A stretch of DNA of 64,000 nt, from positions 3,720,001 to 3,784,000 of the forward strand of contig NZ_CP053707.1 of NCBI RefSeq assembly GCF_013201035.1, in the 5' to 3' direction. The notes beneath the pieces are model-generated. The model made no database searches. It was given only the letters and a program-made list of their open reading frames with translations, and was not told the origin of the DNA. The DNA is from Arthrobacter sp. NEB 688. GTDB lineage: Bacteria; Actinomycetota; Actinomycetes; Actinomycetales; Dermatophilaceae. The translations under genes and the position numbers were made by a program. This document shows positions 45,326 to 53,058 of the stretch, piece by piece; within the stretch, counting starts at the first letter, position 1, and each line of letters starts with the position of its first letter.

Positions 45326-45931
45326 ATGCCGAGATCACGAGGGAGACGCCCCGCGGGCAGCACCACCCGCGAGGACATCCTCGCGGCCGCCACGCACCTC
45401 TTCGGCGAGCACGGGTACCCGGGGACGACGCTGCGGGCCATCGCCCGCGAGGCCGACGTCGACACGCGGCTGGTCACCCACTACTTCGGCACCAAGCAGA
45501 ACCTCTTCGTCGCCGTCGTCGACTTCCCGTTCGACCCCGACCAGCTCGCCGGTGCCGTCCTGTCCGAGGGACCCGACCGCGCCGGGTACCGCCTCGCCCA
45601 GGTCGTCGTGCGGATGTTCGACGACCCCGGCACCCGTCAGTCGATGACCGGCCTCGTGCGCGCCGCCGCCTCGGAGGACGACGCCGCGCTGCTCGTCCGT
45701 GACGTGCTGTCCGAGCGGATGCTCACCCCGCTGGCCCGCCTCCTCGGCGAGGACGAGCCCGAGCTGCGGGCCTCGCTCATCGGCAGCCAGCTCGTCGGCT
45801 ACATCTTCTCGCGGTACGTCCTGTCGCTGCCGGGCATCCCCGACGAGGACCCCGACCGGCTCGCGGCCGCCGTCGGACCCGTGCTGCAGCACTACCTGAC
45901 CGGGGCCCTCGAGGAGGCCGTCCCCCGCTGA
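45326..45931 (+). CDS. TetR family regulator
   Basis: A 201-residue repressor with an N-terminal helix-turn-helix (TREDILAAATHLFGEHGYPGTTLRAIAREADVDTRLVTHYFGTKQNLF). The C-terminal domain resembles TetR_C_31-like ligand domains. GGAGGAGGG lies 5 nt before the ATG; a longer reading is unlikely. It is between DUF885 and the antiporter on the same strand with gaps of 159 and 67 bp. The target and ligand are unknown; the following antiporter is the obvious candidate. Confidence 0.85.
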   Translation: MPRSRGRRPAGSTTREDILAAATHLFGEHGYPGTTLRAIAREADVDTRLVTHYFGTKQNLFVAVVDFPFDPDQLAGAVLSEGPDRAGYRLAQVVVRMFDDPGTRQSMTGLVRAAASEDDAALLVRDVLSERMLTPLARLLGEDEPELRASLIGSQLVGYIFSRYVLSLPGIPDEDPDRLAAAVGPVLQHYLTGALEEAVPR

Positions 45932-45998
45932 CGCCCCGCGTCCCGACCCGTGAGCCCGTGGGCCCCCGCCCTCCCCTCCGGCGTCGCGACGCGAGAGG

Positions 45999-47897
45999 AT
46001 GACCGCCGTGGAGCCCGCCGCGCTCGTCGTCGCCATCATCCTCGTCGTCATCGTCGTCAGCCGTCTCGCCGCGCCCCTCCGGGTCCCGGCGCCGATCGCG
46101 CTGCTCGTCGTGGGCGCCGTGCTGTCCGCCGTCCCCCAGGTCCCCGAGATCCGCCTCTCCCCCGAGGTCGCGCTCTTCGGGCTGCTGCCGCCGTTGCTGT
46201 ACTCGGCCGCGCTGTCGAGCTCGCTCGTCGACATCCGGACCTTCCGCTCGAAGATCCTCAGCCTGTCGGTCGGCCTCGTGCTCTTCACGGCCTTCGGGGT
46301 CGCGCTCGTCGTGTGGGCCCTGCTGCCGGGCGTCTCGTTCGCGCTGGCCCTGGCCCTCGGGGCGATCGTCGCCCCGCCGGACGCCGTCGCGGCCACCGCC
46401 GTCGCCCGCCGGATCGGCCTGCCGCGCAAGATCACGACGATCCTCGAGGGCGAGTCGCTGCTCAACGACGCGACCGCCCTCGTCACGCTGCGCACCGCGC
46501 TCGCGGCGGCCGGCCTCGCCGCGCACGGCGCGGAGATCACGCAGGTCACGTTCGCGACGGTCACCCTCGACCTGCTCGTCGCGGCGGTCGGCGGCGTGGC
46601 CGTCGGGGTCGTCGCGTTCGTCGTCATCGGCTGGCTGCGCCGCCGGCTGACCGAGGTCGCGGCCGACACCGCCCTGTCCTTCATCGCGCCCTTCGTGGCC
46701 TACGCGCCCGCCGAGGCCGTGGGCGCGTCCGGGGTGCTCGCCGTCGTCACCGCCGGCCTGCTGCTGGCGTACCGGGCGCCGATCCTCCAGTCCGCCCCCT
46801 CGCGCCTCGCGGAACGCATCAACTGGGGCAGCGTGACCTTCGTCCTCGAGAACGCGGTGTTCCTCCTCATCGGCCTGCAGGTCTGGACGCTCATCCGCGA
46901 CACGCGCACCGGCGAGCTCGGCACCGGCCGCACGCTGGCCGTCGCGGGCGCCGTGCTCGTCACCGTGCTGCTGCTGCGGCCGCTGTGGCTGCTCGGGCAG
47001 GCCGCCGTCCAGGTGCTGCGCGGGCGGGCCGACCGCCGCCAGGTCCTCGGGTGGTCGCTCGTCAGCGGCTGGGCCGGGATGCGGGGCGTCGTCACGCTCG
47101 CGGCCGCGCTGACCCTCCCCGAGGAGACGCCGATGCGCCCCGAGCTCGTGCTCATCGCGCTCGTCGTCACCGTCGGCACCCTCGTCCTCCAGGGCACGAC
47201 CCTGCCGGCGCTGGCCCGCGCCCTCGACGTCCGCGGCCCCGACCCGCGCGAGGACGCGCTCCAGGAGGCGACCGTCCTCGGGGCGACGACCGGCGCCGGG
47301 CTGCGCCACCTCGAGGCCGACCCGGACATCGACCAGGACGTGCTCGAGGTCATCCGCCAGCAGGCCGCCGACCGGGTCAACCGCAGCTGGGAACGGCTCG
47401 GCACGCTCGGCCCCACCGACCGCGAGAGCCCCGCCGAGGCCCGGGCCCGGCTGCGGGCCGAGATGATCCGCGCCGAGCGCGAGGAGCTGCTGCGCATCCG
47501 CGGGAACGGCGAGGTCGACCACGCGGTGCTCACGAGCGTCCTCGGCCAGCTCGACGCCGAGGAGACCGCCCTCGGGTGGAACGCCACCCGCACCGCCGGG
47601 GTGCGCGCCTCCGAGCTGCGCCCGCCGGACCGGGTCGCCGGTGCGTGCGAGCACCTCGCCGACGACAGCGCCCCCCATCCGCCGTCCGACACCGAGGGAT
47701 GCCCGGAGTGCCGCGCCGAGGGCCTCACCTGGGTGCACCTGCGCTCGTGCACCGAGTGCGGCCACGTCGGCTGCTGCGACTCCTCCGTCGGACAGCACGC
47801 GAGCCGGCACTTCCACACCTCGGGGCACCCCGTCATGCGCTCGATCGAGCCCGGCGAGGCGTGGCGCTGGTGCTTCGTCGACGAGGTGCTGGGCTGA
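45999..47897 (+). CDS. CPA1 Na+/H+ antiporter fused to UBP zinc finger
   Basis: A 632-residue membrane protein. Residues ~1-420 form a NhaP/CPA1 antiporter with about twelve helices; LGAIVAPPDAVAATAVARR carries the cation-binding Asp region and LEGESLLNDATALV is the family signature. A ~120-residue cytoplasmic helical linker follows. The last ~80 residues are a UBP-type zinc finger (CEHL, CPEC, CTECGHVGCCDSS, QHASRHFHTSGHP), a fold that in eukaryotes binds ubiquitin C-termini. Such fusions recur in actinobacteria; the domain presumably senses a ligand or protein tail. Confidence 0.9.
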   Translation: MTAVEPAALVVAIILVVIVVSRLAAPLRVPAPIALLVVGAVLSAVPQVPEIRLSPEVALFGLLPPLLYSAALSSSLVDIRTFRSKILSLSVGLVLFTAFGVALVVWALLPGVSFALALALGAIVAPPDAVAATAVARRIGLPRKITTILEGESLLNDATALVTLRTALAAAGLAAHGAEITQVTFATVTLDLLVAAVGGVAVGVVAFVVIGWLRRRLTEVAADTALSFIAPFVAYAPAEAVGASGVLAVVTAGLLLAYRAPILQSAPSRLAERINWGSVTFVLENAVFLLIGLQVWTLIRDTRTGELGTGRTLAVAGAVLVTVLLLRPLWLLGQAAVQVLRGRADRRQVLGWSLVSGWAGMRGVVTLAAALTLPEETPMRPELVLIALVVTVGTLVLQGTTLPALARALDVRGPDPREDALQEATVLGATTGAGLRHLEADPDIDQDVLEVIRQQAADRVNRSWERLGTLGPTDRESPAEARARLRAEMIRAEREELLRIRGNGEVDHAVLTSVLGQLDAEETALGWNATRTAGVRASELRPPDRVAGACEHLADDSAPHPPSDTEGCPECRAEGLTWVHLRSCTECGHVGCCDSSVGQHASRHFHTSGHPVMRSIEPGEAWRWCFVDEVLG

Positions 47898-47927
47898 GGC
47901 CGGCGGGCGCCGTCTAGCGTGTGCGCC

Positions 47928-48587
47928 ATGCCAGACGTCACCCTCGTCCTCGCCTCCGCCAGTCCCGCCCGCCTCGCGACCCTGCGCTCGGCGGGCGTCG
48001 AGCCCGTCGTCCGGGTGTCCGACGTCGACGAGCCCGCTGCCGTCGCCGCGGCCGAGGAGGAGCACGGCACCCTCGCCGCCGAGGACGTCACCCTGCTGCT
48101 CGCCCGCGCCAAGGCCGAGGACGTCGTCGCGACCCTCGAGGACTCGGGCGAGGACCTCCAGGTCGAGCTCGTCCTCGGGTGCGACTCGATGCTCGAGCTC
48201 GACGGCGAGATCCACGGCAAGCCCGCCGACGCCGAGGAGGCCGTCGCCCGGTGGCGCCGGATGCGCGGCCGCTCCGGCGTGCTGCACACCGGCCACTGGC
48301 TCGTCGACCTGCGCGACCCCGGCGACGGCGGCACCGGCGGCCAGCTCGGCGGCACCGCCACGACGACCGTGCACTTCGCCGACCTCTCCGACGAGGAGAT
48401 CGACGACTACGTCGCGACCGGCGAGCCGCTGCGCGTCGCCGGCGCGTTCACCCTCGACGGCCTCGGTGGCCCGTACGTCGCCGGCATCGAGGGCGACCCC
48501 GGCACCGTCGTCGGCGTCTCGCTGCCGCTGCTGCGCGAGCTCGTCGGCGAGCTCGGCCTCGCCTGGCACGACCTGCGCACCCGCTGA
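47928..48587 (+). CDS. maf: Maf family nucleotide pyrophosphatase
   Basis: A 219-residue Maf/HAM1-like protein that hydrolyses non-canonical or UTP/dTTP-type nucleotides. LVLASASPARLATLRSAGV is the N-terminal signature, VLGCDSMLELDGEIHGKP carries the catalytic Asp, and VAGAFTLDGLGGPYVAGIEGD is the late conserved block. TAGCGT is 7 nt before the ATG (leaderless pattern). In mycobacteria Maf follows accE; here about 6.5 kb of accessory genes separate them. Confidence 0.92.
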   Translation: MPDVTLVLASASPARLATLRSAGVEPVVRVSDVDEPAAVAAAEEEHGTLAAEDVTLLLARAKAEDVVATLEDSGEDLQVELVLGCDSMLELDGEIHGKPADAEEAVARWRRMRGRSGVLHTGHWLVDLRDPGDGGTGGQLGGTATTTVHFADLSDEEIDDYVATGEPLRVAGAFTLDGLGGPYVAGIEGDPGTVVGVSLPLLRELVGELGLAWHDLRTR

Positions 48588-48624
48588 CGCCTCCCCGCCA
48601 CCTCCCCCCTCTCTCGCTCCCCTC

Positions 48625-48672
48625 GCGTCGTCGCGTCGTCGTGTCGTCACGTCGTCGCGTCGTCGCGTCGTC
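48625..48672. repeat. Six tandem 8-bp repeats
   Basis: Six consecutive units of (G/A)(C/T)GTCGTC: GCGTCGTC, GCGTCGTC, GTGTCGTC, ACGTCGTC, GCGTCGTC, GCGTCGTC. The array lies in the 251-bp intergenic region after maf and abuts a large hairpin. A slippage-prone microsatellite; no coding role is seen. Confidence 0.85.
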
Positions 48673-48674
48673 GC

Positions 48675-48726
48675 GGGCTACACCGCAGTACCCGTCGCAC
48701 CAGCGACGCTTACTGCGGTGCAGCCC
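48675..48726. other. Nested 52-nt hairpin element
   Basis: The outer arms 48675-48690 and 48711-48726 are complementary over 16 bp with one mismatch. Inside, CGTCGC and GCGACG around ACCA form a second 6-bp stem. It sits between maf and an operator-controlled operon. It could be a terminator for maf or a structured repeat element. Confidence 0.8.
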
Positions 48727-48766
48727 GGTCCTCGCCCTCGCCGGAAGCGGGCGCGTCAGCGCGGGC

Positions 48767-48802
48767 AAGTACTTGACAGAGCGGAAAGTACTTTCGTACG
48801 GT
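48767..48802 (+). promoter_or_regulatory. SigA-type promoter with twin AAGTACTT operators
   Basis: TTGACA (48773-48778) and TACGGT (48797-48802) with an 18-nt spacer form the clearest vegetative promoter in the window. Two copies of the self-complementary octamer AAGTACTT (48767-48774 and 48786-48793), 19 bp centre to centre, overlap the -35 and spacer. The winged-helix protein encoded second in the operon is the likely repressor. Confidence 0.75.
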
Positions 48803-48838
48803 GGTCCCATGAACGACACCACTCGGGAGGGACCCACG

Positions 48839-49300
48839 ATGAACGACATCACGCCCCAGCAGGCCCGCGAGCAGCTGGCCCACGCCGAGGCCGCCACCGG
48901 CCGCCGCGACGCCGAGCGCCGCGTGCACGCCCTGGCCACCGCTGCCTTCGGCCTCCTCATCGGCGTCTTCCTCGCCGTCTCGCGCATCTCGGAGGACACG
49001 CGCTACGAGTCGGTGGTCATCGCCTTCTACGCCCTCGCGCTGGTGGCGCTCACCACGTGGCAGACCCGCGGCGCCCGGGCCTGGCCGCGGCACGCCCGCC
49101 GCACCAGCTGGGTCGGGCTCGGCACCACGATGGTCCTCTTCCTCGCCGCGGTCATGGTCTTCAACGTCCGCGAGATGCAGCAGGAGCGGGCCGGCCTGCC
49201 GCAGACCGAGAACATCGGCCTGCTCGTGCTCGCCGGGCTCCTCGTCGCCGCGCCGATGGTGCTCGCCGGGCTGCGTATCCGCCGCGGGGACCAGCGGTGA
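48839..49300 (+). CDS. Four-helix hypothetical membrane protein
   Basis: A 153-residue protein. A charged N-terminus (ITPQQAREQLAHAEAATGRRDAERR) is followed by helices at about residues 37-52, 62-78, 92-110 and 130-146, arranged as two pairs. ATG 48839 has GGGAGGGA 7 nt upstream and is preferred; ATG 48809 lies 6 nt after TACGGT and could be used on a leaderless message, adding MNDTTREGPT. No family is recognised. It is coupled by a GTGA overlap to a winged-helix regulator; such pairs often sense stress at the membrane. Confidence 0.75.
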   Translation: MNDITPQQAREQLAHAEAATGRRDAERRVHALATAAFGLLIGVFLAVSRISEDTRYESVVIAFYALALVALTTWQTRGARAWPRHARRTSWVGLGTTMVLFLAAVMVFNVREMQQERAGLPQTENIGLLVLAGLLVAAPMVLAGLRIRRGDQR

Positions 49301-49614
49301 GCACCGACGGCGCGACCCGCCCGGCGCACGCCCGGCACCGGCTCGACGACGTCATCCACGCCCCGGTCCGGTTCAGCATCGTCGCGACGCTCGCCGGCGT
49401 CGACGAGGCCGAGTTCGCCCTCGTCCGCGACGAGGTCGAGGTCTCGGACTCCGTCCTCTCCAAGCAGGTCTCGACGCTGGAGCAGGCCGGCTACGTCAAG
49501 GTCCGCAAGGGGTACGTCGGCAAGCGTCCTCGCACCTGGCTCTCGCTGACCCGCCCCGGCCGCACGGCCTACGAGGGCCACCTCGCGGCGCTCCGCGAGA
49601 TCGCCGGCGGCTGA
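49297..49614 (+). CDS. Winged-helix transcriptional regulator (MarR/ArsR-like)
   Basis: A 105-residue DNA-binding protein, essentially one winged helix: LDDVIHAPVRFSIVATLAGVDEAEFALVRDEVEVSDSVLSKQVSTLEQAGYVKVRKGYVGKRPRTWLSLTRPGRTAYEGH. It fits the short winged-helix family (HTH_27 type) often paired with a small membrane protein. There is no metal-ligand cluster. The GTG overlaps the stop of the membrane protein gene. It probably binds the AAGTACTT palindromes over the operon promoter and represses its own synthesis. Confidence 0.87.
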   Translation: MSTDGATRPAHARHRLDDVIHAPVRFSIVATLAGVDEAEFALVRDEVEVSDSVLSKQVSTLEQAGYVKVRKGYVGKRPRTWLSLTRPGRTAYEGHLAALREIAGG

Positions 49615-49645
49615 CCCGACCCCGGAGCACCCCCGCGAGCACCCC

Positions 49646-49707
49646 GTCGAGCGAACAGGACACGCCGTCCGGACCGAGGTCCACGCGGCGTGTCCTGTTC
49701 GCTCGAC
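49646..49707. other. Nested hairpin with perfect 22-bp arms
   Basis: Arms 49646-49667 and 49686-49707 are exact inverted copies over 22 bp. The 18-nt loop holds a second stem, GGACC/GGTCC. It lies between two converging genes (stops 49614 and 49744) and could terminate both; the perfect arms and inner stem also resemble the element at 48675. Confidence 0.85.
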
Positions 49708-49743
49708 CGGTGGCTGGCCCAGCGGTCACCCGGCCCGTCCGGG

Positions 49744-51321
49744 TCAGACCGGCGGGACGTCCCGGCGCCTGGTCGAGAAGTGCCGGTCGCGCCGGGCGGC
49801 GTAGCGCAGCCGGTGCAGCAGCTCCGCGCGCAGCTCGTCGGCCTCGACGACCTGGTCGACGACGAGGTCGGCGGCCAGCCGCTCGAGGTCGACGTCCTCG
49901 AGGTACTCGGCCCGTCGCGCCTCGACGAACGCGTCGCGGGCCTCCACGCCCTCGGACGCCTCGACCTCGGCGATCTTGTTGGCGTACACCGCGTTGACCG
50001 CGGCCTCGGGACCCATGACGGCGATCCGCGCCGTGGGCAGCGCGATCGTGGCGTCCGGGCCGAACCCGGGGCCGCCCATCGCGTACAGCCCTGCGCCGTA
50101 GGCCTTCCGGACGACGACGCAGAACTGCGGCACCGTGGCGGAGGCGACGGCCGAGACCATCTTCGCGCCGTGGCGGATGATGCCGCCGCGCTCGACCTCG
50201 GAGCCGATCATGAAGCCGGGGACGTCGGCGAGGTAGACGAGCGGGATCGAGAACGCGTCGCAGAGCCAGATGAACCGGGCGGCCTTGTCGGCGGAGTCGG
50301 TGAACAGCACCCCGCCCTTGACGGCCGAGTTGTTCGCGACGACGCCGACGCTCTCGCCGTTCATCCGGCCGAAGCCGACGACGAGCTCGGGGGCGAAGAG
50401 CGGCTTGACCTCGAAGAAGCTGTCGTCGTCGACGAGTCCGTCGATCAGCTCGTGGACGTCGAACGGCTGGCTCTCGCGCTCGGGCACGCTGGCCCGCGTC
50501 AGCGGCGCGGTCGGCTCCTCGGCGTGGTAGCTCGGCGGGGAGACGCGCCACGAGTCCGGCACGTACGAGAAGTACAGGCGCGCGAGCTCGATGGCCTCGG
50601 TGTCGTCGGAGGCCAGCAGGTCGCCGACGCCCGAGACGGTGCAGTGCATCCGCGCGCCGCCCATCTCCTCGAGCGAGACCTTCTCGCCGACGACCATCTC
50701 GGCCATCCGCGGGCTGCCGAGGTACATCGACGCGTTGCCCTCGACCATGATGATGACGTCGCAGAAGCTCGGGATGTACGCGCCGCCCGCGGCCGAGGGG
50801 CCGAAGAGGCAGCAGATCTGCGGGACCCGGCCCGAGAGCGCGACCTGGTTGTGGAAGATGCGACCCGCACCCCGACGGCCCGGGAACATCTCGACCTGGT
50901 CGGTGATCCGCGCCCCGGCGGAGTCGACGAGCCAGAAGACCGGCAGCTCCTCGCGCAGCGCGGTCTCGGTGGCGCGGACGATCTTCTCGACGGTCCGCGC
51001 GCCCCACGAGCCGGCCTTGACCGTGGGGTCGTTGGCGATGACGACGACGGGCCGGTCGTCGACCGTGCCGCGCCCGGTGACGACGCCGTCGGCCGGCAGC
51101 CCGGCGGCCCGGGAGTTGGCGTAGCGGCCGTCCTCGACGAAGGACCCCTCGTCGAGCAGCAGCGCGATGCGGTCGCGGACGTAGAGCTTGCCCTGGCTCG
51201 CGAGCTTGGCCGCGGCCTTCTCGAGCGGGGCGGCCGACGCCGCGTGCGCCGCCTCGAGGCGGGCGCGGACGTCGGCGACCCGCGGGTCGGACCCGGGCGC
51301 GGGGGCTGCGGTGTCGCTCAT
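49744..51321 (-). CDS. Acyl-CoA carboxylase beta subunit (MccB-like)
   Basis: A 525-residue carboxyltransferase. Oxyanion-forming blocks are VDSAGARITDQVEMFPGRRGAG, FGPSAAGGAYIPSFCD, ADVPGFMIGSEVERGG and RKAYGAGLYAMGGPGFGPD. The first resembles methylcrotonyl-CoA carboxylase (MccB/LiuB) and acyclic-terpenoid carboxylases more than PccB. With the overlapping dehydrogenase (ATGA) and a MerR regulator upstream, it is probably part of leucine/isovalerate breakdown. No biotin-carrying alpha subunit is adjacent; the gene starting at 63370 or one elsewhere must supply it. Confidence 0.9.
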   Translation of the reverse strand: MSDTAAPAPGSDPRVADVRARLEAAHAASAAPLEKAAAKLASQGKLYVRDRIALLLDEGSFVEDGRYANSRAAGLPADGVVTGRGTVDDRPVVVIANDPTVKAGSWGARTVEKIVRATETALREELPVFWLVDSAGARITDQVEMFPGRRGAGRIFHNQVALSGRVPQICCLFGPSAAGGAYIPSFCDVIIMVEGNASMYLGSPRMAEMVVGEKVSLEEMGGARMHCTVSGVGDLLASDDTEAIELARLYFSYVPDSWRVSPPSYHAEEPTAPLTRASVPERESQPFDVHELIDGLVDDDSFFEVKPLFAPELVVGFGRMNGESVGVVANNSAVKGGVLFTDSADKAARFIWLCDAFSIPLVYLADVPGFMIGSEVERGGIIRHGAKMVSAVASATVPQFCVVVRKAYGAGLYAMGGPGFGPDATIALPTARIAVMGPEAAVNAVYANKIAEVEASEGVEARDAFVEARRAEYLEDVDLERLAADLVVDQVVEADELRAELLHRLRYAARRDRHFSTRRRDVPPV

Positions 51322-52505
51322 GCCGGGAGGCCGAGGCCCTTCGCGAGGACCATCCGCTGGACCTCCGAGGTGCCCTCGCCGATCTCGAGGATCTTCGCGT
51401 CGCGGTAGAAGCGCGCCACCGGGTACTCCTCCATGAAGCCGTTGCCACCGAAGACCTGCGTCGCGATGCGCGTCGCGGTGACCGCGGCCTCGGAGGTGTA
51501 GAGCTTCGCCTTCGCGGCGGCCTGCTTGACCTCCTCGACCGAGCGCCGGCCGGCCTCGTGCTCGTCCTTGAGCCACGCGGCCCGGTAGGTGAGCAGTCGG
51601 GCGGCGTCCTCCATGACGGCGAGGTCCGCGACGGGGAAGGCGACGCCCTGGTTGACGCCGATCGGGCGGCCGAAGGCGGTGCGCGTCTTGGCGTAGGCCG
51701 CGGCCTCCTCGCGCATCCGGGTGATGAGCCCGAGCGCGAGCGCGCTGATCGCGATGCGCCCGTCGTCGAGGGTCTTGAGGAACTGGTGGAAGCCGCGGCC
51801 GCGCTCGCCCAGGAGGTTCTCCTCGGGCACGCGGCAGCCGGCGAACGACAGCCCGTGGGTGTCCGAGATGTTCCACCCCATCTTGTGGTATGCCGGCTCG
51901 ACGGTGAATCCGGCTGTGCCGGAAGGGATCATGATGGCGCTGATCTCGGGACGGCCGTTGTCCAGCGTGCCGGTGCGCGCCGTCACGGTGACGACCGACG
52001 TGATGTCGGTGCCGGAGTTCGTGATGAACGCCTTCGACCCGTCGACCACCCAGTCGCCGCCGTCGAGCACGGCCTTGGTACGGGTGGCGCCGGCGTCCGA
52101 CCCGGCGTCGGGCTCGGTGAGGCCGAAGCCGGCGAGCGCGCGCCCGGCGACGAGGTCGGGCAGGAAGCGCTCCTTCTGCTCCTCGCTGCCGTAGGTGAGG
52201 ATCGGGTTGATGCCCAGGCCCACCCCGGCCGAGAGCGTGATGCCGATCGACTGGTCGACACGGCCGAGCTCCTCGATGGCGATGCACAGGCTCGTGAACG
52301 CTCCCCCGTCGGCGTCCTCGAGCGAGCCGCCGAAGGCCTCGGGGACGACGAGCCCGAAGAGGCCGAGGTCGCCCATCCGCGGCACGAGGTCGGCCGGGAA
52401 GTGGTGGTCGCGGTCCCACTGGGCCACGTGCGGCTCGACGGCGTCGGTCGCGAACTCGCGGACGACCGCCCGGAAGTCCTCGTGGTCCTTGCTGAGCTCG
52501 TACAT
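51318..52505 (-). CDS. Acyl-CoA dehydrogenase, isovaleryl-CoA type candidate
   Basis: A 395-residue FAD dehydrogenase. Landmarks are GFGLTEPDAGSDAGATRTKA, AFITNSGTDITSVVTVTART, RTAFGRPIGVNQGVAFPVADLAVM and TQVFGGNGFMEEYPVARFYRDAKILEIGEGTSEVQRM. The catalytic acid position is IGEGTSEV. The context with an MccB-like carboxylase and a LiuR-like MerR regulator suggests isovaleryl-CoA or citronellyl-CoA oxidation. ATG 52505 with GAAGGGGC upstream is chosen over GTG 52532. It is first gene of the minus-strand operon. Confidence 0.9.
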   Translation of the reverse strand: MYELSKDHEDFRAVVREFATDAVEPHVAQWDRDHHFPADLVPRMGDLGLFGLVVPEAFGGSLEDADGGAFTSLCIAIEELGRVDQSIGITLSAGVGLGINPILTYGSEEQKERFLPDLVAGRALAGFGLTEPDAGSDAGATRTKAVLDGGDWVVDGSKAFITNSGTDITSVVTVTARTGTLDNGRPEISAIMIPSGTAGFTVEPAYHKMGWNISDTHGLSFAGCRVPEENLLGERGRGFHQFLKTLDDGRIAISALALGLITRMREEAAAYAKTRTAFGRPIGVNQGVAFPVADLAVMEDAARLLTYRAAWLKDEHEAGRRSVEEVKQAAAKAKLYTSEAAVTATRIATQVFGGNGFMEEYPVARFYRDAKILEIGEGTSEVQRMVLAKGLGLPA

Positions 52506-52568
52506 GGGCGCCCCTTCGCGCTCGAGGTGCACGGCCCCGGGTCACGGCGGCCGGCGGTGGTCACGTTC

Positions 52569-52600
52569 TTGACGTTGACGTCAACGTAAAGCAATACTCG
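52569..52600 (+). promoter_or_regulatory. MerR/LiuR-type operator-promoter
   Basis: ACGTTGACGTCAACGT (52572-52587) is a perfect 16-bp palindrome. It overlaps TTGACG (52569-52574); a -10-like AATACT (52593-52598) follows after an 18-nt spacer. This long-spacer layout is typical of MerR-family sites. It lies between the regulator (start 52606) and the divergent dehydrogenase (start 52505), so it can control both. Confidence 0.75.
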
Positions 52601-52605
52601 CCCCC

Positions 52606-53049
52606 GTGACAAGCCAGCGCACCTCCTCCGGCACGACGGGCGTCCTGCCGGACGCGGACGATCCCGGCGGCGACTCCCCCACGTGGAGCATCGCCGAGGT
52701 CGCCGACGAGTTCGGCGTCACCCACCGCACCGTGCGCCACTACGAGGACCTCGGGCTCATCTCCCCCGAGCGCCGCGGCACGACCCGCGTCTACCACCGC
52801 CGCGACCGCACGCGGCTCGGCCTCGTCCTGCGCGGCAAGCGCCTCGGGTTCCCGCTCGAGGAGATCCGCACGATCATCGACCTCTACGACGCGCCCCGCG
52901 GCCGCCGCAGCCAGCTCGAGTACGTCCTCGCGCAGATCGACGAGCGCCGGGCCGACCTCGAGCAGCGCCGGCGCGACCTGGAGGCCGCCCTCGCCGAGCT
53001 CGACGGCTTCGAGCGCCGCTGCCGCACGGACCTCGACCGGATGCGCTGA
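52606..53049 (+). CDS. MerR-family regulator, LiuR-like
   Basis: A 147-residue regulator. After a disordered N-terminus, the MerR winged helix WSIAEVADEFGVTHRTVRHYEDLGLISPERRGTTRVYHRRDRTRLGLVLRGKRLGFPLEEIRTII is followed by a dimerising coiled coil (QLEYVLAQIDERRADLEQRRRDLEAALAELD). There is no metal-binding cysteine pattern. LiuR in proteobacteria controls leucine/isovalerate genes; divergence from an acyl-CoA dehydrogenase-carboxylase operon supports the same role here. The start lies within 8-13 nt of the -10 element. Confidence 0.87.
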   Translation: MTSQRTSSGTTGVLPDADDPGGDSPTWSIAEVADEFGVTHRTVRHYEDLGLISPERRGTTRVYHRRDRTRLGLVLRGKRLGFPLEEIRTIIDLYDAPRGRRSQLEYVLAQIDERRADLEQRRRDLEAALAELDGFERRCRTDLDRMR

Positions 53050-53058
53050 GCGCCCGGC

